From contig NC_057320.1 of NCBI RefSeq assembly GCF_000687475.1, positions 1,178,001 through 1,242,000 of the forward strand: 64,000 bases of DNA. Direction: 5' to 3'. Of the stretch, positions 47,270 to 57,981 are shown piece after piece. Source of the DNA: Ustilaginoidea virens (taxonomy: Eukaryota > Ascomycota > Sordariomycetes > Hypocreales > Clavicipitaceae). Made by a program: the position numbers and the translations under genes. The notes beneath the pieces were generated by a model. It did no database searches and was not told the DNA's origin. It worked only from the letters and a program-made list of their open reading frames with translations. The first letter of the stretch is position 1. Every line of letters starts with the position of its first letter.

Positions 47270-50200
47270 TTCCACATCTAGTACCTCTAAGGATACTACG
47301 CTGCCTTTATCTATTATTAGTAGGGAAGACCCTACTATACTAGATAAAAATATGTCTCCGTTAATCAACAATTCTGCGGCTACACAATCCACACCATTTC
47401 ATCCCACTCAACCTACTATAGCGCCCGCTACAGCAGTGGCTATCTCGAAGGATACCCATAATGCGTCTGCCTCGGAAGCTACGGCTATGATATGGCATAA
47501 GCGACTAGGCCACCCTAATAAGGAAGCCTTGGAAAGGATAGTCTAGTCGACTACCGGCGCTAAAATTAAGGGATTACTTACTATTGATTGTGAGCAGTGC
47601 TCACTATCTAAGGCCACTAGGATTATCAGCCGGCAGCCCCATTTACCTAGCCCAAGACCTTTCTGGCGGGTATATATTGACATATTTATACTGGACCAAG
47701 CTTATAATGGTGCTGTTGCAGTACTATTACTACGGGATGATGATACTAAATTTATCTTCTGTTATCCTTTATATTCTAGGACCCAGTCGGAAATCCTAGG
47801 AAAGCTAGCAGACCTTAATAACTATTTACAGCGCCAGTGGAACCTTGCTATTTCTATTGTTTATCGTGATAACGACCCTGCTTTCCAGCAATAATACCAT
47901 AATTGGAAGACATCCTTAGGTATAGAGGATGAAGTCATAGCGCTTTATACCTCAGCCTAAAACGGCCCAGCTGAACGCTCGGGGGGTATTATAGGGACTA
48001 AAGCTAGGACCTTACGACTAGCTGCTAACCTACCTAAAGACCTATGGCCGGAGCTATAGAAAGCCGCAACCTTCTTATATAATCGCACACCACAACAAGG
48101 CCTTCAGTGGATTACACCATATCAACGGCTTCATTCCTGGCTAGCTAATAATGCTAGGGATACTCAATATCATACCAACCCTAGGCCTTCTATATCATTC
48201 CTCAAGGCTTACGGTTGTAAGGCCTATCCATTGACAACAACAGCGTTAAAAGGCACTGATCGACGAGAATTAAAGCTAGTACTATACGCTAAGATAGGAT
48301 ATTTAGTAGGTTACGATTCTACTAATATCTATCGTATGTGGATTCCCGACCCTTATGAAGTACGACGAATTCGCGATATTACCTTTAATGAAAATAGTTA
48401 CTATAGTGGTAAATCCGCTGCTATACTATAACGACTTGAAATACAATTACCACAACATATCGACAACGCATCTGAGTATGAGGATATAGACGAGCTCTAT
48501 ATATCTCACCCTTCTACTACTGTTATACCTGTTCCTACTACCCAGCCTTCTATACCTAGCCCAACCTTATCTTCGACTTCTATACCCACTAGTGAACAAG
48601 CTATTCCTAGTAAATAACAACATCTTACAGTCCAACTACCTACCCCAGCTTCCACACATCCTTCTAATACATATCCTTCCGAAGCAAATACTAAGACTAG
48701 TAGCAGTCCTATACTACAAAGGTCAGCTAGGCTAGCTAGTAAGAATGCTTCTAGTACGGCTTTTATTAGTAGTTTTTTTCTAGGCACTAAAGAACGCCTA
48801 TACCGATCATCCCTACCGCCTGAACCTAGGTTTTGGAAAGACCTAAAAGGTCACCGTTTCGAACCAGAATTTAAAAAAGCCGCAAAGAGCGAATTCTGCA
48901 ATAACTAGAATAAAGGAACCTTCAAGCCTACATAACTATCAGACCTTCCAAATAATTACAAGCCTATACCACTTACGTAGGTATTTAAATACAAGTGTGA
49001 TAAACACGGCTTTCTCACTAAATTTAAAGCCCGAATTTGTGTGTGTGGTGATCTTCAACCTTATAGTGATAAAGAGACCTATGCCGCTATACTAGCTGCC
49101 AAATCCTTCCGAATCTTAGTTGCTATTATGACGAAGTTCGACCTTGACACTATACAAATGGATGCTATATCGGCATTTACTAATAGCCTATAGGACGAAG
49201 TCGTCTATATCGAATATCCGGATAGATTTAAAAGACCTAGATGGGCATTATTATTACAGCGCGCCTTATATGGTCTTCGCAGGTCCCCTTACCTATAGCA
49301 ATAAGAACTTTTATCAACCCTTAAATCCCTCGACCTTACTCTTATCACAGAAGACCCTTGCATTATGATTACTACTACTATAGTAGTCTTTTATTTTGTG
49401 GATGATATAGTAGTACTATTTCAACCAAAGAATCGTCCTAAAGCAGAATCCCTCGTCAATAAATTAAAAGCAGCCTATAAAATGAAGGACCTTAGCACTC
49501 TGAAATGGTTCCTAGGTATCCGAATTATACGGCATCGGCCTACTAAGACCTGGCTATTGCAAGACTCTTATATAGAAAAGCTTGCGTACGACTTCTTAAA
49601 AGGAAGAAATATTATACATAAAAACTATCCAATTCTAGAACAGCCTCTTGATAAATATACTGGTATTGCTACGGCACACGAGATATACCAGTACCAAAAG
49701 CTTATAGGCTCTATAAATTACCCAACCACTATGACCCGACCTGATACTACTGTAGCAGTCTCCCGCCTTTCAGAATATCTACACAACCCTTCCCCTTACT
49801 ATTACCTACTAGCCATAGGGGTCACAATATACCTCTATATCACACGTTACTTAGCTATTCAATATACTGCCATGCAACAATAACTAAGTAATGATATCCA
49901 GCAAGAACTATTAATATCTTCTAATGTTGCTTTTGCTGATGATAAAGAGACCTGGAAGTCTACTTAAGGCTCTTTCTTTAGCCTATTTAGCGGACCTATT
50001 GGTTGGGAAGCCACTAAACAACACACCATTACTATATCTTCTACCGAAGCAGAGCTATTAGCACTATCGTCAACTGCTAAGACCACTATATCTGTAACCC
50101 GTCTTATGGAACAACTAGGACTTAAGCTTGATCATAAGGTCACTATTGAGTGCGATAACCTATAAGCTATACGCCTAGTAACAACAACAATGCCCCGTAT

Positions 50201-50429
50201 TAACACTGCATTAAAGCATATTGATATCCACAACAGCTGGCTGCGACAGGCTTATCAGCAGGGTTTATTCGACCTGACTTATATCCCTACTAATAATATA
50301 GTAGCGGATGGGCTCACAAAGGCTCTTATAGGTCAACGATTTACTACCTTCCGTAACCAACTAGGCCTAGTAGATATTAAGGACCTAGTACGAAAAACAG
50401 AAGATGACGAGAGTGATACCGACTAGCTA
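47270..50429 (+). pseudogene. Copia-3 integrase, reverse transcriptase and RNase H (main frame)
   Basis: The frame starts abruptly at the inverted junction in the protease-integrase spacer. Integrase has MIWHKRLGHPN with a CEQC pair (HHCC finger, 47,490-47,600) and catalytic segments YIDIFILD, YRDNDPAF and GPAERS. A Ser/Thr/Pro linker follows (48,480-48,760). RT contains QMDAISAFTN and ALYGLRRSP, and FVDDIVVLF near 49,395. RNase H has SSTEAELLAL, ECDNL and the C-terminal DESDTD. About ten TAG/TAA stops occur. The open frame in another phase at 49,144-49,368 is a shadow of the RT. Confidence 0.9.
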
Positions 50430-50463
50430 GATAGAGCTATATTCTAGCCTATCTAGGGGGGTA

Positions 50464-51034
50464 TATCAGAATAAAATTATTTATTGTTATTTTATTTTAT
50501 TATTTTTGGATATCTATCGCCGATAATTCCTACGCATCGCCGCATCATCAGATTGAAAAAGGTATTAAGTATTCAGTACTTATATTTATATGACGGCTGC
50601 TAGTAAAGTTGAGTACCCAGTACTTACACACATTCCCTTACGCGCAAATGTATAATGCATCACAAATTGATCACACCACTTTATCGTCGCAAATCTCGAT
50701 GCATTATAAATGCACATTTCGCCACATATCTATGATATCACAGTATGGTTACGATATTTACGTCAGATTGATTTCACTAGGGATGTTCTATATTGGAATA
50801 TTATATATTTAAATCCCTAGATATTCCTACCCAAATAGTGGGAAGGAAGTATGGATGGATGCACGCAAGCAAGTATGCAGAATTAATGCACATCAGATTG
50901 TCCCTACGCCTTAGTCTCGTATCTTATCTGTGCCGTTACTTTTACCTTACTGCGATTTTACCATTCCACTGCCTTTATCCTTCGCATACTGCATTATCTA
51001 AGCAGGCGCAAAAACCACCGTTTTTTGTTTGACA
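50464..51034 (+). repeat. 3' LTR of copia-3 (571 bp)
   Basis: It begins TATCAGAATAAAATT (the TG start changed to TA, as RIP would do) and ends TTTGACA directly before the right TTCTA duplication. Confidence 0.92.
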
Positions 51035-51080
51035 TTCTATGCCGCTATCTAGGTGCGGGCGAAATCGCAAAAGTTTTTTT
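51035..51080 (-). pseudogene. LINE-2 fragment d, 5' end of the element
   Basis: The reverse complement matches the LINE-1 5' end (ACTTTCGCGATTTCGCCC and following). Similarity stops near 51,080 at an A-run, which marks the edge of the transposon block. Confidence 0.75.
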
Positions 51081-51596
51081 TAATTTAGGCGTTATGAAGT
51101 ATATATATATCGATTAAGACTTTATATAAAGCGCACTCCCGGACCTGGAAACAATATACTACTATGATAAGCAAGGCTTTTCCCTCTTCTTCGTTTTTCT
51201 TTTTCTTTTTTTTTTTTTTTTTTTCCCTTTGCCCCTCTCTGGATGCAACTTAGCGTTACTCTGTGATGGCTGGGCGCTTTGATAAATGCATACTGTAGCA
51301 GGCGGGACGGCCTTGCAAGTGGGGGAGCGGGAGCGGGGCCTGCAGCTCCATGGTCCCGTTGACCTACCCCCCCAGCTTACATACTGTATGTACATTACAT
51401 AGTCGTCACAGCTTCAGAATCCGTCGTCTCGCACACCGCATGCACCATTCAAGCCCAAACCAAAAGTGCTACAGCGCCCAGCACCCGGCCTCTTTTGCCA
51501 TCTTCAGCACCCCCACGCGTCCCCCGGGCCGACCCATCCGACCGACGACGGCAACCCCTCTCGCCCCGAGCGCGACAAGCACCACTCCCCGCCGCC
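51081..51596 (+). promoter_or_regulatory. Upstream region of TRS33
   Basis: This spans the change from AT-rich transposon sequence to host DNA. It contains a long T-rich pyrimidine tract (about 51,175-51,240) and G-rich GGGAGCGGGAGCGGGG near 51,325. No gene is seen. It presumably includes the TRS33 promoter and 5' UTR, although a start site cannot be placed. Confidence 0.45.
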
Positions 51597-52588
51597 ATGT
51601 CCCTGGACCCCGTGATGCCCCCCTACAACGCCTCCGACCACCACGCCAGCTTCCTGTCCTCCTCGTGCCTCGACTTCCTGCTCATCGAGCTCGTGCCCCT
51701 CGCCCACCGCGTCGCCAGCAGCCGAGGCGCGTCCCGCAGCCTGCCGGGCCCGCCGCCCGCCGAAGCTGCCGCGAAACCGCGCCCGGCCGCCGCACCTTCG
51801 GACTCGGCCCACCCCTCCAGCTCCGGGGGGAATCGCAAACTCGACGACGACGAGGACCTCGACGCCGTGCACCTGAGGCTGGAGTCGCTGGGGTACCGCG
51901 TCGGGCAGGGCCTGGTGGAGAGGTGCGTCTTGGGTAGAGGAGGGGGGGGGGGGGGGGGGGGAGGGTTTATTCCAAGCAAATCTGGTCGTGCCGGCAAAAG
52001 GAGGGCAAAAAGGGCCAAGGTTGGATGGACGGGAGAGAAGAGAAACTGATTTGCTCCGCTGGCTAGGTTCTCGAGAGACAGGCCCCGCTTCAACGACACG
52101 CTCGAGGTGATCAAGTTTCTCTGCAAGGACCTCTGGTCGCTGGTCTTTGGGAAGAACATTGACAACTTGAAAACGAATCACCGCGTACGTTCTTCGTCTA
52201 TCCTGCGTGTCCCGTCCCGGCCACTCTGTTGCAGGCAAATTCTGACCTTGGCCCTCTTTTTTTTTTGTACCTCTTCTTCTTCTCTTCCTGTGCATGATTC
52301 AGGGAGTCTACGTCTTGACGGACAATGCGTTCCGGCCTTTTTCGCGAATGAGCACCGATGCAGGTGGTCAAGCAGTCGTGCGGGCGCAGCCGGTATGTCC
52401 CAAGAGTGTAAAGCGACCAAAGGCTGTACGAGTTGCTTGCTGATTGCGCCTTCAAGTTTCTTTGGTTCCCTTGCGGAATAGTGCGGGGGGCATTGGCAGC
52501 GCTTGGTACAAGTGCAACCGTCGAGGCTGAGATAAACGATCTTCCCGGCGCCGTCTTCCAGATCAAGGCCCTGGGGCCCAAGCCATAG
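51597..52588 (+). CDS. TRS33: TRAPP complex subunit Trs33 (TRAPPC6 family), 221 aa, three introns
   Basis: Predicted subunit of the TRAPP complexes, which act as guanine-nucleotide exchange factors for Ypt/Rab GTPases at the Golgi. Exons: 51,597-51,922, 52,067-52,184, 52,303-52,392 and 52,457-52,588. All introns are GT-AG and the phases agree. The start has a good context (GCCGCCATG). The N-terminus reads [11 protein letters not shown], then [17 protein letters not shown] Pro/Ala/Ser-rich insert occupies about residues 40-75. The Bet3-like fold follows with [37 protein letters not shown] and [19 protein letters not shown]. It ends with [14 protein letters not shown] and [12 protein letters not shown], typical Trs33 signatures. 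Intron 1 contains a run of 20 G. It is the first host gene next to the transposon block. Confidence 0.92.
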
Positions 52589-52982
52589 CTTCAGTTGTAC
52601 ATCAACGTGTGGACATAATTACACAGGTGCAACGCCCAAGTGCTTCACCCCATGCCAATTTAATTGCCGTTGCAGCAGCAAGCATGCGACCTTCTGACCT
52701 AGACTACATACCTACGACAGATACTCTTGGCAGACCCCCTGCACAGCCCACGTGCATTTCCTTTTCCTCCCCAACAAGGACTTGAGCGACGGCGAATTTG
52801 TTTTGACAGGGATTGCAGGGCAAAGGGAGGGGGATGTGAAGACAATCACAGCCTATCAGAAAATTCCATCATCAGCAACGTTAGTCTCGTAGATTTATAA
52901 TTATTCTAGCTCCATAGCTATGGCCTTGCAAAAATGCCGATCCTTGGATCGGATGTCAGCGCTTTGGGGAAGATGGGGTTGT
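52589..52982. other. Convergent intergenic region between TRS33 and MDH
   Basis: About 390 bases between two 3' ends. It presumably holds both 3' UTRs and terminators. No coding sequence is seen. Confidence 0.6.
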
Positions 52983-54544
52983 TCACTTTTGTGGCGGGTT
53001 GTGGGCGAAATCAATTCCCTTCTTGATGTTGCCCTTGAGGCCCTCGGTCGCCTTGCTCAAAAGGGCCTTTTCCTTGTCTGACAATCCTCCCAGAGGGTTA
53101 ATGGCTTTCTCGGCTCCGTTTGGCTGATGCGCAAGTCAATGGATTACCAGTCAGCAAAAAAACCATCGCATTACGCGTTTATCCAAGGGGTACAAGGAAG
53201 GTACGCTCAACATACCCCGAGTTCAATGGGAACAGAGAAAAAGTCACACCCAGTCTCCTTGGCGATGGCATCACCTCCGCTCACACCTGGAAGGTACACA
53301 TAGCTGGGCTCAACCAGACCCTTTTCGCCCTTGACAGCCCTCAAAAGTTTCTCGGCAAATCTACACGAGGCAGTTAGCAATCTGAGCCTGTTGTGTGGAC
53401 CTAGGTGACAGAACCAACCGGAACCCAGCATAAGCCATGGACAAGGTAGCAGAACCAGCTCCATCCTTTGCCTTGACAACTTCGTCACCACCGAATTGGA
53501 TACGGTTGACGAGGGCGTCGTACTTTTCGGAAGGAATGTCCACTGTGGGCTTAGCCTGGCTGAGTAGAGGCACAATGGTCTCGCCAGAGTGGCCGCCAAT
53601 GACGGGGATATTGAGCTTATGGGGCTCTTTTTCGCCAATGATTTCAGCAACAAAGGTCTCAGCTCGGACAATGTCAAGGGTGGTGACACCAAAGAGACGC
53701 TGGGCATTGAAGACCTTCTTGGCCTTGAGAACCTCGGCGGAAATGGGAACGGTGGAATTCACGGGGTTGGAAATGACCAGAATGAAAGCCTTGGGGGCGA
53801 CATCGGCAGCTGTTTCAATCAAGCTTTTGACAATCCCAGCGTTGATGTTGAAAAGATCATCACGACTCATCCCAGGTTTTCCTACAAGCGCAGATGATTA
53901 GCGGCAGCAGGGTCTTTTGTATTTTTTTTTCTCAACGAAGGAGACTTGGACAAGAAGAGGCCCAGGTGGAGCTTCGAAAAACGTAGCGTTTATGGCTCGA
54001 TCTTACGTGGAATTCCCGCAGGAATGACAATAATGTCTGCGTCTTTGAACGCAGCCTTGGCGCCATCGTTGGCGGGCAGATGGCCGGTTATTTTCTGCAC
54101 GCGTAGAACGGGTAAGTCAGCTCCAAGTCGTCCCCAACTAGAGGGTAGAAGCTTTTAATTGAGCGGCGTTGTGGTCGCTTGCCCAGTGTTGAGCCGACAC
54201 TTACAGCATTTGAAGAGATGTGAGAAAGGTCAGCCGCGACTCCAGGGGTGTTGACAACATCGTAAAGAGCCAGTTCATCAATGAGAGGGCTGGTCTTCAA
54301 GAGCAAGGAAAGAGGCTAAAGCTATATGGTTAGCAAACAGAGCTGATAGCCAGACAGTCCGAGCTTGGGCGCATCAAGATTTACCTGACCAATGCCACCA
54401 GAGGCGCCGGCAACAACTAAATCAAGGACAGTGCTCAGTGATATGTTCTATCGCAAAAGGGCGAGCCGGCAGAACCGATGACGCCCGACGATGCGGGGTC
54501 ATGGGACTCGGGGCGTTAGCCATCAACATACCAGCTTTGACCAT
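52983..54544 (-). CDS. Malate dehydrogenase, cytosolic type, 330 aa, six introns
   Basis: NAD-dependent malate dehydrogenase, which interconverts malate and oxaloacetate. Exons on the minus strand: 54,532-54,544, 54,385-54,416, 54,205-54,315, 54,007-54,094, 53,419-53,881, 53,216-53,360 and 52,983-53,123, giving 993 nt in phase with GT-AG introns. Motifs: nucleotide-binding [11 protein letters not shown] at residues 5-15, [15 protein letters not shown], the substrate loop [34 protein letters not shown], and catalytic His in [13 protein letters not shown]. The protein starts [12 protein letters not shown] with no mitochondrial presequence and ends HNPPQK with no peroxisomal SKL-like signal, so a cytosolic location is inferred. 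Length and motifs fit the bacterial/mitochondrial-like MDH group. The first exon is only 13 nt. Confidence 0.95.
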
Positions 54545-55935
54545 GGTAATCGCGGAAAATTTAAAAGAGAAGAATACGTTGAAGTAGAGTGTCGAGGAGC
54601 GAGGTCAGCTTTGAATTCGACTTGGAAAAAATGGTGCCTCTTGTAAACTGAGAAAAACCTTTGCTGTCGAGGGAAGAGTTTCCAGAGGAAATGGCGGATA
54701 TTCTTTGTCAAGAAGGGAAAGGGTGGCCAGCCAGCCAGCCGGCCAGCCAGCTAAGCCAGCTGTTGGATCACAATGCGGCCCGCATTGAGAGGGGTAAGTC
54801 GAAGCGGGTAAGACAGCACTACTCCGTTAGTTGGAGGGGTAATAGACGAGGTTAGCTAAGGGCCAGCTACCGTAGGTACAGTACCTAATTAGCTTGTGAT
54901 GGGACATGAATCCCGAGGATAATACCAATTACCATGCCAGAGCTCCGAGTGGTCCGTTGGCAAAAACATGCAAATGTGCTACTTTAGACCTCTCGGTGAC
55001 TGGTATGAGCCGGTCTTTTTACAATTCATACCGAACGAACCAACATCACCAGAATCGGGGGTGGCGCGTGGCGCGCTTGCGATGGTAGGTCATGAATGAA
55101 TGTCTTTGGCGATGAAACGCCCCAAGTTACATCAACTCTGACCAGCCAGAGTGACTGTTATTGGTTGCATATGTCTGTCTGGCACCCTGAGCCTTTGGGC
55201 GCTACGAGCATGAGCATTTATTCCCAAAATGATTTCGTGCCCGTTCATTTGCTTGACTTGAGTAATGTCTCGTTTCCTATCTGGGTATTGGCCCGTCTTG
55301 CACTGAGCGACGTCGCAAGCGGCGGAAAAGCAATCAAGCCGAAAATTGATTTGCTCAACATTTGACAATTCGGACTTGCGTCGGGTTTATAAACAACAAA
55401 AACAACCTATCACAACACGGTACAAGATAGAGACATGTTCTTTGGCTCGCATGGTTGACGTTGACTTGTACAAGTCCATCTGCAAAGGATTTCAAAATTC
55501 ATCGCCTAGGTGGACATTTTCTCGCCAGGTCGAGCTACGTAGTTGTCTCGTCTTCTGTGTCTGGGCCATGAGCCTCTGCCGCAGGCGCTTCATCCCCAAG
55601 CACAGTTACTAGCATGGAGGATGGCGCATCAGCTTCAGTAGTCGCCGGACCGACGTTCCTATCCGACTCCTTTACAATAGCTTACATCTTGCTCAAACAT
55701 CAACCCACAGCTGCGGCGCACTATCATGGATATGCAAATGTATCTGTAACTGGACGCTAAGCCTCGGCAGCTGGATAAAAGGTATCTCGCAGTTTTTTTC
55801 GAGTTCCTCATCTCAAATGTCATACAGTCCTTCCGTGTGCCAGTCAATTACTGGGACATTCTCGTCCATCCCGTCCGCTCCGGTGTCACTTTACTCGCAT
55901 CCTGGCTGAACACAGAAAATATTCGCTTTCCCCAC
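54545..55935. other. Intergenic region upstream of MDH
   Basis: About 1.4 kb between the MDH start and the eL28 stop. It contains a GCCA-repeat cluster at about 54,725-54,765 and a small palindromic GGTACAGTACC near 54,877. Short open frames show no recognisable domain. It probably contains the MDH promoter and the eL28 terminator. Confidence 0.55.
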
Positions 55936-56740
55936 TTAGGAAGACTCCTCGGCTTTCTTTGCCTTGTTTCCTCGGAGCTTGGGCTCAGGATCGGCCTTGG
56001 CAGGTCGTTGGGATCGTCGGATGGCAGAAACGCGCTCTACGGCGGCGGAACGCAGGTCGCTGCGGTAGCCTGACTTGGCAGTGAGGTTGGCAACGGCCTT
56101 GTAGGTCCTGAGCCCCCAAACCCGGTCAGTCTCATACCCATCATGTGCGTTCATTCCCCGCCTCGTCATGCTTCTCATATTCTCTGCTCGGACAGTCCAC
56201 TCACTTGCGGCTGGTCTTGTTGCCCCCGTGCGTGATCTTGATGAAAGCCTTGGCGGGCTTGGTAGATTCGGAAGTCTTCTTGCTAATGACGGTTACCCCG
56301 CCCTTCTCATTTGGAATGATACCGACAGCCTGAAAATACCTCGTCAGTGATGTTCTTCGAAAGGCAAGCTCGACATCGCTCGCTTTACGTCCGCGGCATG
56401 TTTTCGTGTTCCGGATCAGATGGAATGTACCTTGTCGTTGACAAAACCGGCATGCTGCATACCATACAGGTTAGCTCTCGTCTATATCGTCAAGCCAAGC
56501 CACCAATGACCATACTTTTCGGCTGTTCTTGTTGACAAGATTCAGGGGATCGTGGGAGAACTGAGCGCCGCCATTTCGGCTGCTTTTGGAAAGAAAACAG
56601 TTGTTGTTGCCTAGCGGGATATGCAAAATTTGTCAGCCCGCCCTCCTTTCATTGCTTGCAAACGGACAAGACGGCGGAAGCGTACGGACTATCTCCCAAA
56701 GGAGGTCCGAAGACAGGTTGGGAAGAGCAGGGCTAGCCAT
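55936..56740 (-). CDS. 60S ribosomal protein eL28, 156 aa, four introns
   Basis: Structural protein of the large cytosolic ribosomal subunit, of a family present in filamentous fungi and animals but absent from Saccharomyces cerevisiae. Exons on the minus strand: 56,686-56,740, 56,516-56,610, 56,431-56,454, 56,205-56,329 and 55,936-56,107, 471 nt in phase with GT-AG introns. The protein starts MASPALPNLSSDLLWEIVR. It continues with NGGAQFSHDPLNLVNKNSRK, VGIIPNEKGGVTVISKK and SGYRSDLRSAAVERVSAIRR, and ends in a basic tail (KLRGNKAKKAEESS). These segments are characteristic of the Ribosomal_L28e family. Exon 3 is only 24 nt. It is divergent from the UPF0357 gene at 57,595. Confidence 0.94.
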
Positions 56741-57594
56741 TGTGATGATTTGATGGTCTGCGGCGACGTATTACTGAATATCACGACTTTCAAGGCTTTG
56801 TTGGCCGCTAAATTGACGAGGTGTTGCCAAAGTGTGGGCTCGCTTAAACTACCGCATTGCGGTTTAGTGCAAGCAAAGTTTCGCGGATGGAATGAGGCTG
56901 TGACTTGTGGCTGGTAGTAGCACGGAGAGCATATCGGGCGGGCGCTGTGTCCGCGGCGCCACAGAAACACTGTGCTCCGTACTTGACTCGGGCTAAGCGT
57001 TGCAGTGCAAGCGTTGCAGCGCAAGCAGTTACTGAACAAGACGTCAACCTTGCATATTCTCGTGCATTGCATGAATGAATCACGCCAACACGTACATGCT
57101 CCGGAATTAATTTAAGCACGGCAAAACAGGAATCAAGTTGCACACATATTTTCAGTTGAGAAAATGGAAATGCAATTACATGGACCCAATGTCCGTCCAG
57201 TACCAAAACCCCAGAAGCCGCTGGCGACAACCACAGGCATTACGTAATACCAGACGCCAGCCAATACAGTACTTGCCAACAACCCGCCAGCGCATCCACT
57301 CGCCGTCCTCGGAATATCTGGTCGTCCCCAAAGCAGCCGGGTGGCGTTGACGCGCCAGCCATAACTGAGCATTTGCTACGGAGTATCCGTATTTCCTGGA
57401 AGAGCACCTGGAGAGTCCGTCCTAGACTAGACCGCACGAGACAGGTCTCGCACCTGCTCTCGTCTCAAGTCATCACCCTCGTTCTGCCCGGTCCAGCAAC
57501 AAAGCTTGTCCGTCCCAGTCAGGCGCGCGCCCGACCCGAAGCAAAGTCTGGTTTTCTGCGTGCGGCTTCGGCCCCTTCGCACTGCAGCGCCGCA
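56741..57594. promoter_or_regulatory. Bidirectional intergenic region between eL28 and the UPF0357 gene
   Basis: 854 bases between two start codons, so both promoters must lie here. A 16-base unit like GCGTTGCAGTGCAAGC is tandemly doubled at about 56,996-57,028. No coding sequence is supported, although the frame of the UPF0357 gene is open upstream to 57,373. Confidence 0.5.
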
Positions 57595-57981
57595 ATGGAC
57601 TACGTCCTCTTCAGCGTCTTGGCCGTCTGCTTGGTGGCAACCACTGCCCTCTTCTTCACCCGGGCCCACTGGCGACACCACGTCCCCGACGTCCGACTGC
57701 CCGGCGCAGGCTACATCTATTCTCGGCTACCTAGCAGCTTCGCCGGCGACATCGATGCCGGTCTGTCCAGCAGCCATTTCGATCTTACGGGCAACGTGGA
57801 ATCCGGCGACAGCCGCGCGGGGCTTGACGACGCTAGCAAGGCTGAGATTCTCAACATCATGAAGAAGAAGAGGATGACTTTTGACCAGGCCAGAAAGGCC
57901 TATATGGAAAGCCGGTTCAAAGCAAACGGTATCGGTGCCGACGGACGTCCTAGGGATCCGAAATTTGTGAGCTTCTCCTGA
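57595..57981 (+). CDS. UPF0357 family protein, single-pass membrane protein, 128 aa
   Basis: The function is unknown. The C-terminus (ILNIMKKKRMTFDQARKAY, NGIGADGRPRDPKFVSFS) matches the conserved end of the UPF0357 family, which includes S. cerevisiae YCL012C. The N-terminus, MDYVLFSVLAVCLVATTALFF, is a likely signal anchor, so the remaining roughly 105 residues would form a soluble domain on one side of a membrane. ATG 57,595 is chosen because it places the hydrophobic segment at the N-terminus. The frame is open farther upstream (ATG 57,373), but that extension looks like 5' UTR. There is no intron. Confidence 0.85.
   Translation: MDYVLFSVLAVCLVATTALFFTRAHWRHHVPDVRLPGAGYIYSRLPSSFAGDIDAGLSSSHFDLTGNVESGDSRAGLDDASKAEILNIMKKKRMTFDQARKAYMESRFKANGIGADGRPRDPKFVSFS

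Larger units (their letters stand above)
45158..51034 (+). mobile_element. Copia-3, a third Ty1/copia family, rearranged into a large inverted repeat
   Basis: TTCTA at 45,153-45,157 and 51,035-51,039 bounds a 5,877-bp insertion in LINE-2. It starts with the first 316 bp of an LTR in plus orientation. Then come the bases TAAC, a complete inverted LTR plus inverted RNase H and RT sequence (45,478-47,269), and plus-strand integrase, RT and RNase H ending in a complete LTR (50,464-51,034). The inverted arms 45,478-47,269 and 49,243-51,034 are each exactly 1,792 bp. Gag and protease are missing. Confidence 0.9.

Noticed and set aside
47144..47392. 82-codon minus-strand frame across the copia-3 arm junction
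   Set aside because: It is out of phase with the RT frame and spans the inversion joint. The true RT phase, with FVDDI, is next to it.
45158..51034. Two ordinary independent copia-3 elements in opposite orientation
   Set aside because: One outer target duplication, equal 1,792-bp arms and a truncated 5' LTR point to a single rearranged insertion. A nested copy with later deletion remains possible and is listed as an alternative.
51504..52295. 263-codon minus-strand frame opposite TRS33
   Set aside because: It is a GC-rich antisense shadow of TRS33 exon 1 and crosses its introns. No domain is recognised.
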